DNA of 13,334 nt from BM520 sp964594665 (GTDB taxonomy: Bacteria; Bacteroidota; Bacteroidia; Bacteroidales; BM520), in the NCBI GenBank assembly GCA_964594665.1, contig CAZQNY010000089.1, forward strand, positions 1 through 13,334. Direction: 5' to 3'. The notes beneath the pieces were generated by a model that did not search any database, was not told where the DNA came from, and was given only the letters and a program-made list of their open reading frames with translations. This document shows, one piece after another, positions 1 through 7,074 of the stretch (position 1 is its first letter; every line of letters begins with the position of its first letter). Position numbers and translations under genes: made by a program.

Positions 1-717
1 ATTTTCACCTGATACATGAATCGCAATCTCACCTAGGTCATCAATACGTGCATCGCTGGTATTCTCCGGGACAATCCCTGCTCCATTGCCATAAATTTTC
101 AACGTAGAAGGATCAATCGACTCCACAGGAATTCCCAGGCTTTCGAGATCAGACTTCGAAAGCTGGTACATACCACTTTCTGCAACAAAAACCTTGTACC
201 AGTTGCCATTGGCTAAAACCGAATTATCGGCAAAAGATTTTACCAACTTTGTTGCTGCAGGCAACCTGTCACCTTTCTTTAATACAACATTAAAAGAAAC
301 AACTCGTTCCCAGGCCTGCGCCAGATCATTATAACGTATTGGAACAAGATAAAGCCATGAAATATTCTTATCAGCCCGAAAACCGGATTGCACAAAAACC
401 TCATTTCCTGCAAGAGAAAGATCTCTGGCAGACCACTCAGATTCAGGCAGAGGCTCAAAAACCATGTCCTCAAGAATAATTTCCACACCGAAGCCATCAT
501 ATTTTTCCGGTGCCGGAAAACGATGATAAAAAGCAGGAAGAGCACCATAATCGGAATGCGAAACAGCTCCTTCAAAGGATAATAATTTCACCGTACTTTG
601 ATCAGAGTATTGAGTCTCTACTGCCGGTAACCATTGAATATTAGTCTCATAAACCTGAGCTGCTGCAGTCATTGAAAACAGTGAGAAAAGGACGATAATC
701 AGGATATATCTATTCAT
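1..717 (-). CDS. porU: T9SS sortase PorU, N-terminal part (cut by window edge)
   Basis: This is the first 239 codons of a minus-strand gene that continues past position 1. The product starts MNRYILIIVLFSLF and has a signal peptide of about 20 residues ending in AAAQ, so it is exported. The segment that follows (GNWYKVFVAESGMYQLSK, then SLGIPVESIDPSTLKIYGNG near residues 170-215) is the characteristic N-terminal part of PorU proteins, ahead of the C25-type domain. PorU is known as the cell-surface sortase of the type IX secretion system: it removes the C-terminal sorting domain of cargo proteins and attaches them to anionic lipopolysaccharide. The catalytic His/Cys lie outside the window, so activity cannot be judged. 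ATG at 717-715 is the natural start because the signal peptide begins there. Adjacency to porP/sprF and gldJ supports the call. The main alternative is another C25-type exported protease. Confidence 0.85.
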   Translation of the reverse strand, partial: MNRYILIIVLFSLFSMTAAAQVYETNIQWLPAVETQYSDQSTVKLLSFEGAVSHSDYGALPAFYHRFPAPEKYDGFGVEIILEDMVFEPLPESEWSARDLSLAGNEVFVQSGFRADKNISWLYLVPIRYNDLAQAWERVVSFNVVLKKGDRLPAATKLVKSFADNSVLANGNWYKVFVAESGMYQLSKSDLESLGIPVESIDPSTLKIYGNGAGIVPENTSDARIDDLGEIAIHVSGEN

Positions 718-751
718 CTTTATTTCGTATGTGCTATTAAAAATATTGTGC

Positions 752-759
752 CAAAATTA
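752..759 (-). promoter_or_regulatory. Candidate -7 promoter element of porU
   Basis: Read on the minus strand this is TAATTTTG, a full match to the Bacteroidota -7 consensus TAnnTTTG, 34 bases before the porU start codon. A TTTG lies upstream at 778-775, but the 15-base gap is shorter than the usual 19-21, so the -33 box is weak. Prediction from motif only. Confidence 0.45.
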
Positions 760-783
760 AACGGTTATGCATTACAAATATTG

Positions 784-791
784 TAATTTTG
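784..791 (+). promoter_or_regulatory. Candidate -7 element for porP-gldJ
   Basis: TAATTTTG matches TAnnTTTG exactly on the plus strand, but it would give a leader of about 70 bases and has no TTTG at the -33 position. A closer alternative is TATTATTG at 834-841 (7 of 8 matches), 26 bases before the porP start. The sequence does not decide between them. Confidence 0.3.
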
Positions 792-867
792 GAGAATAAT
801 AAAGTTTTTAAATCGTTTTAAAAAAAAGTTTCGTATTATTGTTAGCCGAAAATTAGGGTCATTCCAT

Positions 868-1851
868 ATGAAAAGAGTTATTACAATAATCACCATTCTA
901 TTCACCTTAACCTTTATGTCCAGAGGGCAGGACGCATCATTCTCGCAGTTCTATGCAAGTCCTATGTATCTGAATCCAGCACTTACCGGTACTACCTGGT
1001 GCGGACGACTAACACTGAACTACCGCAATCAGTGGCCTTCGCTAAATGGCCACTTTGTAAATTACAATGCGGCTTTCGACCAATCGCTGGATAAAATAAA
1101 CAGTGGTTACGGCATAATGTTTAACAGTGATAATATGGGCGATGGAGCACTTAAAACTACAACCGTTAGCGGGTTATACAGCTATCATCTTCAACTCGGC
1201 AGAGAAATGTTCCTGAATGCTGGTTTTCAGGCCACCTATATTCAAACAAAACTCAACTGGGAGCAATTGGTTTTTGGTGATATGATCGACCCGGTGAGTG
1301 GTACTATTGGCTCAACAACACTGGAGACACCACCACCAAGCCTTTCAATGGGCTATGTTGATTTCAGCGCCGGATTGTTTTTTAGCTACAAAGGAAAATA
1401 TTACGGAGGGTTTGCTGCAAATCACCTTACTTCACCGGATAATGGCTTTTATAACCTCACCGACAGTCAGCTTCAAATGAAAATGACGGTACATGGAGGA
1501 GTGAATTTGAACGTAGGAACAAACGACCACAATGAAACAATTGTCATATCACCTAACTTACTATTTCAGCAACAGGGAAAATTTCACCAACTAAATGTAG
1601 GTTGCTACCTTGATTACTTCCCGTTTGTGGGTGGTGCATGGCTGAGACACAACTTTGAAAATGCTGATGCAGCAATTGTTTTGCTCGGTTTTAAACATAA
1701 CAACTGGAAAGTTGGATATAGCTACGATATTACGTTAAGCGAGCTATCCAATGCTTCAGGAGGTGCTCATGAGGTTTCATTTGCATGGGAATTTTGTATA
1801 GAAAGAGATAATCGCAGGACACTCAGAACAATAAATTCACCTGCATTTTAG
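868..1851 (+). CDS. PorP/SprF-family T9SS outer-membrane protein
   Basis: The 327-residue product has a signal peptide (about residues 1-20, cleaved near SRGQ) followed at once by DASFSQFYASPMYLNPALTG, the hallmark N-terminus of the PorP/SprF family. The rest is rich in alternating polar and aromatic residues and ends with GGAHEVSFAWEFC, as expected for an outer-membrane beta-barrel; the length of about 300-330 residues is normal for the family. PorP is a T9SS component in Porphyromonas, and SprF in Flavobacterium is needed to export the adhesin SprB. Genomes often carry many paralogues, each beside a particular cargo gene. Here it sits between porU and gldJ, 33 bases before gldJ with no terminator, so the two are probably cotranscribed. 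Whether this copy is the core subunit or a cargo-specific paralogue cannot be told, so no symbol is given. Confidence 0.88.
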   Translation: MKRVITIITILFTLTFMSRGQDASFSQFYASPMYLNPALTGTTWCGRLTLNYRNQWPSLNGHFVNYNAAFDQSLDKINSGYGIMFNSDNMGDGALKTTTVSGLYSYHLQLGREMFLNAGFQATYIQTKLNWEQLVFGDMIDPVSGTIGSTTLETPPPSLSMGYVDFSAGLFFSYKGKYYGGFAANHLTSPDNGFYNLTDSQLQMKMTVHGGVNLNVGTNDHNETIVISPNLLFQQQGKFHQLNVGCYLDYFPFVGGAWLRHNFENADAAIVLLGFKHNNWKVGYSYDITLSELSNASGGAHEVSFAWEFCIERDNRRTLRTINSPAF

Positions 1852-1884
1852 TTAGAAGTATAAATCAAAAGCATAACAGAAACA

Positions 1885-3369
1885 ATGATCGTAAGAAAAA
1901 ACCTATTGGTATTCGCCGTATTACTGGGAGCCGGATTAATGTTTACTGCCTGTAATAAAGGTGGCGGTAGCTATTCAAAAACAACCGGATGGGCATACAA
2001 TGACCCTGAAATGGGTGGTTTTGAAGTACAAACCGACTTCCGTGAACAAGTCACTGGCCCCGGCCTTGTATTTATTGAAGGTGGTACTTTTGTTATGGGC
2101 AACACACAGGAAAATGTGCTTGGAGAATATGATAACAGCCCCAGAAGGGTCACAATCTCCTCTTTTTATATGGATGAAACAGAGGTTTCCAACGTTGATT
2201 ACCTGGAATACCTTCACTGGCTCGGAAGAATATTTGGCCAGGACTTCCCCCAGATTGTAAAAGATGCCTATGTAGATACCCTGGTATGGCGTGAAAAACT
2301 GGGCTATAATGAGCCCCTTGTTGAAAACTACCTCCGCCATCCGGCATACAGAAATTATCCTGTTGTGGGAGTCGACTGGGTGCAGGCTATGAACTATTGT
2401 ACCTGGAGAACAGACCGCGTCAACGAGATGATTCTTATAAAAGAAGGTATTCTTGACCCCGACCCCGGTCAGGCTAACCAGAATAACTTCAACACCGAAG
2501 CATACCTCGCCGGACAGTATCAGGGAATTGTAAACACTAACCTCCCGGATCTCAGCAGTGAGGATGGCGAGCGCCAGGTGCGCTGGGAAGACGGTATCCT
2601 CTTACCCAAATACCGCCTGCCCACAGAAGCTGAATGGGAATATGCTGCCCTCGGTCTTATTGGTAACACCCTCTACAACCGTGTTGTAGAACGCAGAATA
2701 TACCCCTGGAACGGCAATCTTGTTCGTACTGACGATAAAAAATATAATGGTAGCTTTATTGCTAACTTCAAACGCGCCCGTGGTGACTATATGGGTGTTG
2801 CAGGTAACCTTAACGACGGTGCTATGATCCCGGCTCAGGTAGGCTCCTACTGGCCTAACGACTATGGCTTGTATAACATGGCCGGTAACGTTGCTGAGTG
2901 GGTTATGGATGTTTATCGTCCGAGTTCTTTCGAGGATATCGAAGACCTGAACCCTTTCCGTGGTAATGTCTTCCAAACAAAAGAAACCGATGAAGAAGGA
3001 TTTCTGGTGGAAAAAGATTCCATGGGACGCATCAAATATCGTGATGTTACTGTCGAAGAAAGTCTGACACGCAGAAACTATCGTAAATCAGATAACATCA
3101 ACTATCTTGATGGTGACTTCCAGTCGCAGGTTGGTGTGGACTGGTCTTCACAACCTCAGGATGCCAGTAACACAACTCAACAAATGTATGCTTATGGCGA
3201 CCGTTCACTGGTAAGTGATCATACACGCGTATTTAAAGGTGGTAGCTGGAAAGATCCTGCTTACTACCTCTCCCCTTCTGTTCGCCGCTTCCTGGATGAA
3301 AAAGAAGCTACAAACTTCATTGGCTTCCGTTGTGCTATGGATCGTGTGGGTAGTCAGGTAAAACAGTAA
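1885..3369 (+). CDS. gldJ: Gliding-motility/T9SS lipoprotein GldJ
   Basis: The 494-residue product begins with a lipoprotein signal: a hydrophobic stretch at 7-20 and a lipobox-like FTAC with the acylated Cys at 23. From about residue 58 it has a formylglycine-generating-enzyme/sulfatase-modifying-factor fold: GPGLVFIEGGTFVMGN, FYMDETEVSN (near 94), RLPTEAEWEYAA (near 244), GLYNMAGNVAEWV (near 328), VFKGGSW (near 448) and GFRC (near 479). GldJ and its paralogue GldK/PorK are lipoproteins with this fold. GldJ is required for gliding and stabilises other Gld proteins; PorK/GldK forms the periplasmic ring with PorN/GldN. The context without gldL, gldM or gldN, and the motif order GWAYNDPEMGGF, LVWREKLGYNE, NYLRHPAYRNYPVVGV, favour GldJ over GldK. 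Arginine codons in the second half are mostly CGT/CGC, which may mark high expression. A strong terminator follows 22 bases after the stop codon. Confidence 0.85.
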   Translation: MIVRKNLLVFAVLLGAGLMFTACNKGGGSYSKTTGWAYNDPEMGGFEVQTDFREQVTGPGLVFIEGGTFVMGNTQENVLGEYDNSPRRVTISSFYMDETEVSNVDYLEYLHWLGRIFGQDFPQIVKDAYVDTLVWREKLGYNEPLVENYLRHPAYRNYPVVGVDWVQAMNYCTWRTDRVNEMILIKEGILDPDPGQANQNNFNTEAYLAGQYQGIVNTNLPDLSSEDGERQVRWEDGILLPKYRLPTEAEWEYAALGLIGNTLYNRVVERRIYPWNGNLVRTDDKKYNGSFIANFKRARGDYMGVAGNLNDGAMIPAQVGSYWPNDYGLYNMAGNVAEWVMDVYRPSSFEDIEDLNPFRGNVFQTKETDEEGFLVEKDSMGRIKYRDVTVEESLTRRNYRKSDNINYLDGDFQSQVGVDWSSQPQDASNTTQQMYAYGDRSLVSDHTRVFKGGSWKDPAYYLSPSVRRFLDEKEATNFIGFRCAMDRVGSQVKQ

Positions 3370-3391
3370 TAAAATTCTTTAAAATATTTCT

Positions 3392-3423
3392 AAAGGCATC
3401 GCTTCGGCAGATGCCTTTTTTTT
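3392..3423 (+). terminator. Rho-independent terminator after gldJ
   Basis: Perfect 9-bp stem AAAGGCATC (3392-3400) / GATGCCTTT (3410-3418). The apex can close further as GC-TTCG-GC (3401-3408) with one unpaired A, giving a stable UUCG tetraloop. A run of T continues to 3423. It lies between gldJ and murF and should end the porP-gldJ transcript. The T run ends in TTTTTTTG (3417-3424), one base off TAnnTTTG and 11 bases before the murF start, so murF may start transcription from within it. Confidence 0.9.
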
Positions 3424-3435
3424 GTAGTTTTAACC

Positions 3436-4737
3436 ATGCTCACAAAAGAACTATACCAGCTGTTTTTGAAAAATCCCATTGTGGATACGGATACCAGAAA
3501 AATCAGAAAAGGAAGTATTTTTTTCGCACTGAAAGGTGAAAATTTTAACGGAAATCACTTTGCTGCCCAGGCGCTTGAAAAAGGTGCGGACTATGTTGTT
3601 ACAGATGAAAATACGGATACGCCACCACATAAAACAATACGACGCAAAAGCAGCCTGCTGGCTTTACAGCAACTGGCAGCGGAACACCGAAGGCATCTGC
3701 CAGCAAAAGTAATCGGTATAACCGGAACCAACGGAAAAACAACCACTAAAGAGTTACTCAATGCCGTTTTAAGCAAAAAATATAATGTGTACGCAACACA
3801 GGGAAACCTCAATAACCACATTGGAGTACCTCTGACCCTGCTGAATGCCACTGCAGGAGATGAAATTCTTATCGTTGAAATGGGAGCCAGTCACCCCGGC
3901 GAAATAGCAGACCTCTGCCGTATTGCTGATCCTGATGCAGGAATAATAACGAATATTGGAAAAGCACATCTGGAAGGTTTTGGCGACGAAAACGGTGTTT
4001 ACAATACAAAAAAAGCTCTCTTCGATCATATTATCCATAAAAACGGAACTCTTTTCTTCCCTGAAAAGGAAAAATGGCTTCATACCTATAAAGATTACCC
4101 AAAAGCCTATACTTATGGAGATGGCTCAGGTCTGCTGTCGGGAAAAATCATTTCGGCATGTCCGGCAATGAACGTGAATATAATCAGTGGAGATGCCTCA
4201 CCGGAAACATTTAACGTTGAAATTAACACTCACCTGTTTGGAGAATACAACCTCAGCAATATTTTGGCTGCAACAGCCGTGGGTATTCACTTTAACATAA
4301 ATTGTAATCAAATTGCTGAGGCAATTGAAGCATATATTCCACAGAATAACCGATCGCAGATTTTACAAACATCCATGAATGTTATTATTTTGGATGCTTA
4401 TAATGCAAACCCCACAAGCATGGCAAATGCTTTATTGGCTTTCAGTAAATCAGTAGGGCAGCAAAAAGCGGTAATACTCGGTGATATGCTCGAGCTTGGA
4501 GAAAAATCAGAAATCGAACACCTCACCATCCTGAAAATGCTCGAAACACTGAATCTTAAGAAAATATTTCTTGTTGGAAAAAAATTCTCAAAAGTAAATA
4601 ATCAAGATAAATTTATCGCCTTCACGGATGTTGAACATTGTCGTAAATATTTGGCAAAAAAACCTTTAGAAGGATATACTATCCTTATCAAAGGATCCAG
4701 GGGTATCAGTCTGGAAAAACTAAAGGACATAGTATAA
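3436..4737 (+). CDS. murF: UDP-N-acetylmuramoyl-tripeptide--D-alanyl-D-alanine ligase MurF
   Basis: MurF adds the D-Ala-D-Ala dipeptide to UDP-MurNAc-tripeptide with ATP, the last cytoplasmic step of the peptidoglycan precursor. The 433-residue product has all three Mur-ligase domains: an N-terminal substrate domain with VDTDTRKIRKGSIFFALKGENFNGN (residues about 16-41), the ATP-binding core with P-loop GITGTNGKTTTKELL (about 94-108) and NNHIGVPLTLLNA, VEMGASHPGEIADLCRIADPD and ITNIGKAHLEGFG, and a C-terminal domain with DAYNANPTSM, LGDMLELGEKSEIEH and ILIKGSRGISLEKL. The length is typical. The ATG at 3436 is preferred because the conserved N-terminus starts there and a terminator lies just upstream. 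Its stop codon shares one base with the start of anmK (TAATG). Confidence 0.97.
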   Translation: MLTKELYQLFLKNPIVDTDTRKIRKGSIFFALKGENFNGNHFAAQALEKGADYVVTDENTDTPPHKTIRRKSSLLALQQLAAEHRRHLPAKVIGITGTNGKTTTKELLNAVLSKKYNVYATQGNLNNHIGVPLTLLNATAGDEILIVEMGASHPGEIADLCRIADPDAGIITNIGKAHLEGFGDENGVYNTKKALFDHIIHKNGTLFFPEKEKWLHTYKDYPKAYTYGDGSGLLSGKIISACPAMNVNIISGDASPETFNVEINTHLFGEYNLSNILAATAVGIHFNINCNQIAEAIEAYIPQNNRSQILQTSMNVIILDAYNANPTSMANALLAFSKSVGQQKAVILGDMLELGEKSEIEHLTILKMLETLNLKKIFLVGKKFSKVNNQDKFIAFTDVEHCRKYLAKKPLEGYTILIKGSRGISLEKLKDIV

Positions 4738-5801
4738 TGACTGAAAAAAAGCACTATAGTATCGTTGGGGTAATGTCAGGAACATCCTTGGACGGACTGG
4801 ACCTCGTTCTTTGTCGTTTTATAAAGAAAAAAAACAGCTGGCACTACGAAGTTGAAAAAGCTGAAACCATATCCTATCCTGATGATATATCGGAGTCCTT
4901 AAAAACAATCCATTCAAAAGACGCGGAAAGCTTTTGCTCTTTCGATCGTGAATATGGCCATTATATCGGGAGATGCATCAGAGCCTTTCTTTCAGACACA
5001 AAAGTCAGCCCCGATGCAATTGCCTCCCACGGGCACACCATATTTCATAACCCGACAAAAGGGTATTCCGCACAAATTGGGCACGGTGCAGCAATAGCCG
5101 CCGAGGCAGGTGTCCCGGTCATAAACGATTTCAGGTCGATGGATATCGCACTTCAGGGGCAGGGAGCTCCATTGGTTCCTGTTGGCGACAAAGATCTTTT
5201 CAGCGACTATGACCTTTGCCTTAACCTGGGAGGTTTTGCAAATATCTCTTTCAACAAAGAGGGAAAAAGAATTGCCGGCGATATATGTGTTTGCAATTTC
5301 ATTTTAAATATGCTTTCGCAGAAAGAAGGGAAAATCTTCGACAAAGATGGAGTTATGGCCAAACAAGGGAAAACTCTTCCCGGTTTGCTTGCCGCGCTGA
5401 ATCATCTGCCTTTTTATAAAAAGCCCTTCCCAAAATCGCTGGGACGCGAATGGGTTGAAGGGAATATCCTGCCAATGATTATAAATATCACTAACAGTAA
5501 CGACCTTTTGGCAACCTTCACAGAGCATATTGCCACCCAGATTGCCTTTACAATCAGTCGTGAAAAAGGAGATACTGTGCTTGTTACCGGAGGCGGGGCC
5601 TGCAACACCAATCTGATTGATCGCATAAAATCAAAAACCACGAAAAAGCTTATTCTTCCGGAAAGAATAATAATCGACTATAAGGAAGCGGTTGTCTTTG
5701 CATATCTGGGTTTGCTGCGCCTGGAAAATCAGAATAATGTCCTTGCTTCAGTGACAGGAGCCAACAAGGATAGCTGTGGAGGAGTTATCTGGCAGTCATA
5801 A
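4737..5801 (+). CDS. anmK: Anhydro-N-acetylmuramic acid kinase AnmK
   Basis: AnmK opens and phosphorylates 1,6-anhydro-MurNAc, released by lytic transglycosylases, to MurNAc-6-phosphate, so cell-wall sugars can be reused. The 354-residue product has the N-terminal phosphate-binding loop VGVMSGTSLDGLDLVL (residues about 11-26), SHGHTIFHNP, QIGHGAAIAAEAGVPVINDFRSMDIALQGQGAPLVP (split motif around residues 116-150, with the catalytic Asp of the D-F-R-x-x-D block), NLGGFANI, and the C-terminal LVTGGGACNTNLI. The ATG overlaps the murF stop codon by one base, so translation is probably coupled and the two genes form an operon linking wall synthesis with recycling. Downstream partners of recycling (murQ, or amgK/murU) are not in this window. 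Confidence 0.96.
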   Translation: MTEKKHYSIVGVMSGTSLDGLDLVLCRFIKKKNSWHYEVEKAETISYPDDISESLKTIHSKDAESFCSFDREYGHYIGRCIRAFLSDTKVSPDAIASHGHTIFHNPTKGYSAQIGHGAAIAAEAGVPVINDFRSMDIALQGQGAPLVPVGDKDLFSDYDLCLNLGGFANISFNKEGKRIAGDICVCNFILNMLSQKEGKIFDKDGVMAKQGKTLPGLLAALNHLPFYKKPFPKSLGREWVEGNILPMIINITNSNDLLATFTEHIATQIAFTISREKGDTVLVTGGGACNTNLIDRIKSKTTKKLILPERIIIDYKEAVVFAYLGLLRLENQNNVLASVTGANKDSCGGVIWQS

Positions 5802-5844
5802 ATCGTTACCATGCTATACTAAACCGGATAAAAAAAAGTTACTA

Positions 5845-5878
5845 TTAACAAAGAACTGTTATTAAAAAACAGTGTTAA
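5845..5878 (+). promoter_or_regulatory. Hairpin in the 127-bp anmK-exbB spacer
   Basis: An inner stem ACTGTT (5855-5860) / AACAGT (5868-5873) sits inside an outer stem TTAAC (5845-5849) / GTTAA (5874-5878), with a five-base bulge on the left. There is no T run behind it, so it is at best a weak terminator or an RNA leader structure. A near-match to the -7 element, TAATTTAG (5904-5911, 7 of 8), lies between it and the exbB start and could be the exbB promoter. Confidence 0.3.
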
Positions 5879-5928
5879 GGAATCAGAAATCAACCAGGAG
5901 TATTAATTTAGCATAAAAAATAATCTAT

Positions 5929-6645
5929 ATGCTTAATAACATCATTTTAGCCTTTGGCCAGGGAGCAGAAACACTGGCTCAGGCAGCCTCTGAGGCGGCT
6001 GTTACAGAAGAAGCGGGAGAAATAACCATGTCGGTATGGGAATTAGCCCAACGCGGAGGATGGATCATGGCAGTTTTGGCTCTCATGTCCGTTATTGCAG
6101 TGTATATCTTTATCGAACGCTTTCTCATGATACGCCGTGCCACCAAAGAAGATAAAAATTTCATGAACAATATTCGTGATTTCATGCATAATGGCCGGCT
6201 TGAATCAGCAATCGATATGTGTAAAACAACAAATACACCCATTGCAAGGATGATCCAGAAAGGAATCTCCAGAATCGGAAAACCCCTTTCAGATATTAAT
6301 GCAGCCATTGAGAATGTGGGAAACCTTGAAGTGGCGCGACTGGAAAAAAATGTCGCCACACTGGCAACTATCGCCAGTATTGCTCCCATGATCGGTTTCC
6401 TGGGCACAGTAATTGGTATGGTCAGAGCGTTCTACGATATGTCTATGGCCGGAAACAACATTGATATCGGATTGCTCTCAGCAGGTATCTATCAGGCAAT
6501 GGTCACTACTGTTGGTGGTCTTATTGTGGGTATCATTGGCTATATACTTTATAACATCCTGGTGGCAAGAATTGAAAAAATGGTCTTCCTGCTCGAAGCC
6601 CGTGCCACAGAATTTATGGATGTTCTTTATGAACCTGCAGCATAA
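5929..6645 (+). CDS. exbB: MotA/TolQ/ExbB proton-channel protein (ExbB-like)
   Basis: This is a 238-residue inner-membrane protein of the ExbB/TolQ family, which forms the pentameric proton channel that powers TonB. It has an N-terminal extension (1-43) typical of Bacteroidota ExbB, a first membrane segment at about 45-65 (GGWIMAVLALMSVIAVYIFI), a cytoplasmic domain, and two C-terminal segments at about 143-168 (IAPMIGFLGTVIGMVRAF) and 184-212 (SAGIYQAMVTTVGGLIVGIIG). Thr160 and Thr193/194 fit the polar channel-lining threonines of the family. ATG 5929 is the first start after an in-frame stop at 5914-5916; an alternative ATG at 6028 would remove the extension. It is followed 12 bases later by exbD and then tonB, which makes ExbB likelier than TolQ or a motility stator. 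Confidence 0.92.
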   Translation: MLNNIILAFGQGAETLAQAASEAAVTEEAGEITMSVWELAQRGGWIMAVLALMSVIAVYIFIERFLMIRRATKEDKNFMNNIRDFMHNGRLESAIDMCKTTNTPIARMIQKGISRIGKPLSDINAAIENVGNLEVARLEKNVATLATIASIAPMIGFLGTVIGMVRAFYDMSMAGNNIDIGLLSAGIYQAMVTTVGGLIVGIIGYILYNILVARIEKMVFLLEARATEFMDVLYEPAA

Positions 6646-6657
6646 AAAAAAACTATT

Positions 6658-7074
6658 ATGGCTTTACGCGTGAGAAATAAAAAACGGGTCGAGTTCAACA
6701 TGTCTTCCATGTCGGATTTGGTATTCCTGTTGCTCATATTCTTTATGCTTACCTCTACACTTGTGGCCCCCAATGCCGTAAAACTTTTGCTGCCTTCCAG
6801 CAACAGTAAAACCATGGCTAAACCCGCTACGGTGACCGTTTACATCGACAAGGACCTGTCGTACTTTGTAGATGGTGTTCCCGTAGATAAAAATACCATG
6901 GTCGACGGCCTTGCCAATGTGCTGCGAAATGAGCTGGAAAGCTCTGTAGTTGTTAGAGCAGAAAAATCAGTTGAAATACAGGCGCTTGTGGATGTTATTG
7001 ATGCTGTTAATGAAGTCAACCGTCTGTATGACGCCAAACACAAAATAATTCTTGCAACAAAACCCCGCAAATAA
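6658..7074 (+). CDS. exbD: Biopolymer transport protein ExbD/TolR family
   Basis: This 138-residue protein has a short cytoplasmic N-terminus, one membrane segment (about 17-36, SMSDLVFLLLIFFMLTSTLV) and a periplasmic domain ending in LYDAKHKIILATKP. Asp20 in the membrane segment is in the position of the essential protonatable aspartate of ExbD/TolR. With ExbB it converts proton flow into movement of TonB. The stop codon overlaps the start of the tonB-like gene by one base (TAATG), so the two are probably translationally coupled. Confidence 0.93.
   Translation: MALRVRNKKRVEFNMSSMSDLVFLLLIFFMLTSTLVAPNAVKLLLPSSNSKTMAKPATVTVYIDKDLSYFVDGVPVDKNTMVDGLANVLRNELESSVVVRAEKSVEIQALVDVIDAVNEVNRLYDAKHKIILATKPRK

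Larger units (their letters stand above)
751..792. repeat. Inverted repeat with nested 17-bp dyad between porU and porP
   Basis: CCAAAATTA (751-759) and its exact reverse complement TAATTTTGG (784-792) face each other across 24 bases. Each arm contains a TAnnTTTG match, one per strand. Inside and overlapping the right arm is a second perfect dyad, ATTACAA-ATA-TTGTAAT (771-787). The arrangement resembles an operator between divergent promoters. No known regulator is assigned. In AT-rich DNA some palindromes arise by chance, but nested perfect arms of 9 and 7 bases are less likely to. Confidence 0.5.

Noticed and set aside
279..582. Small frames on both strands within the porU region
   Set aside because: The continuous 239-codon PorU frame with signal peptide covers the whole region; the small frames overlap it out of phase.
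1885..3369. Possible true formylglycine-generating enzyme (sulfatase activator)
   Set aside because: The fold is shared, but the lipoprotein signal, GldJ-type insertions and neighbours porU/porP point to a structural Gld lipoprotein, and no sulfatase gene is nearby.
3425..3432. TAGTTTTA as a murF promoter -7 element
   Set aside because: It ends 3 bases before the start codon, which would place the transcription start inside the gene; the T run just upstream is a better candidate.
5979..6407. 142-codon open frame on the minus strand inside exbB
   Set aside because: It is antisense to a clear ExbB gene, shows no recognisable family, and is explained as a shadow of the real coding frame.
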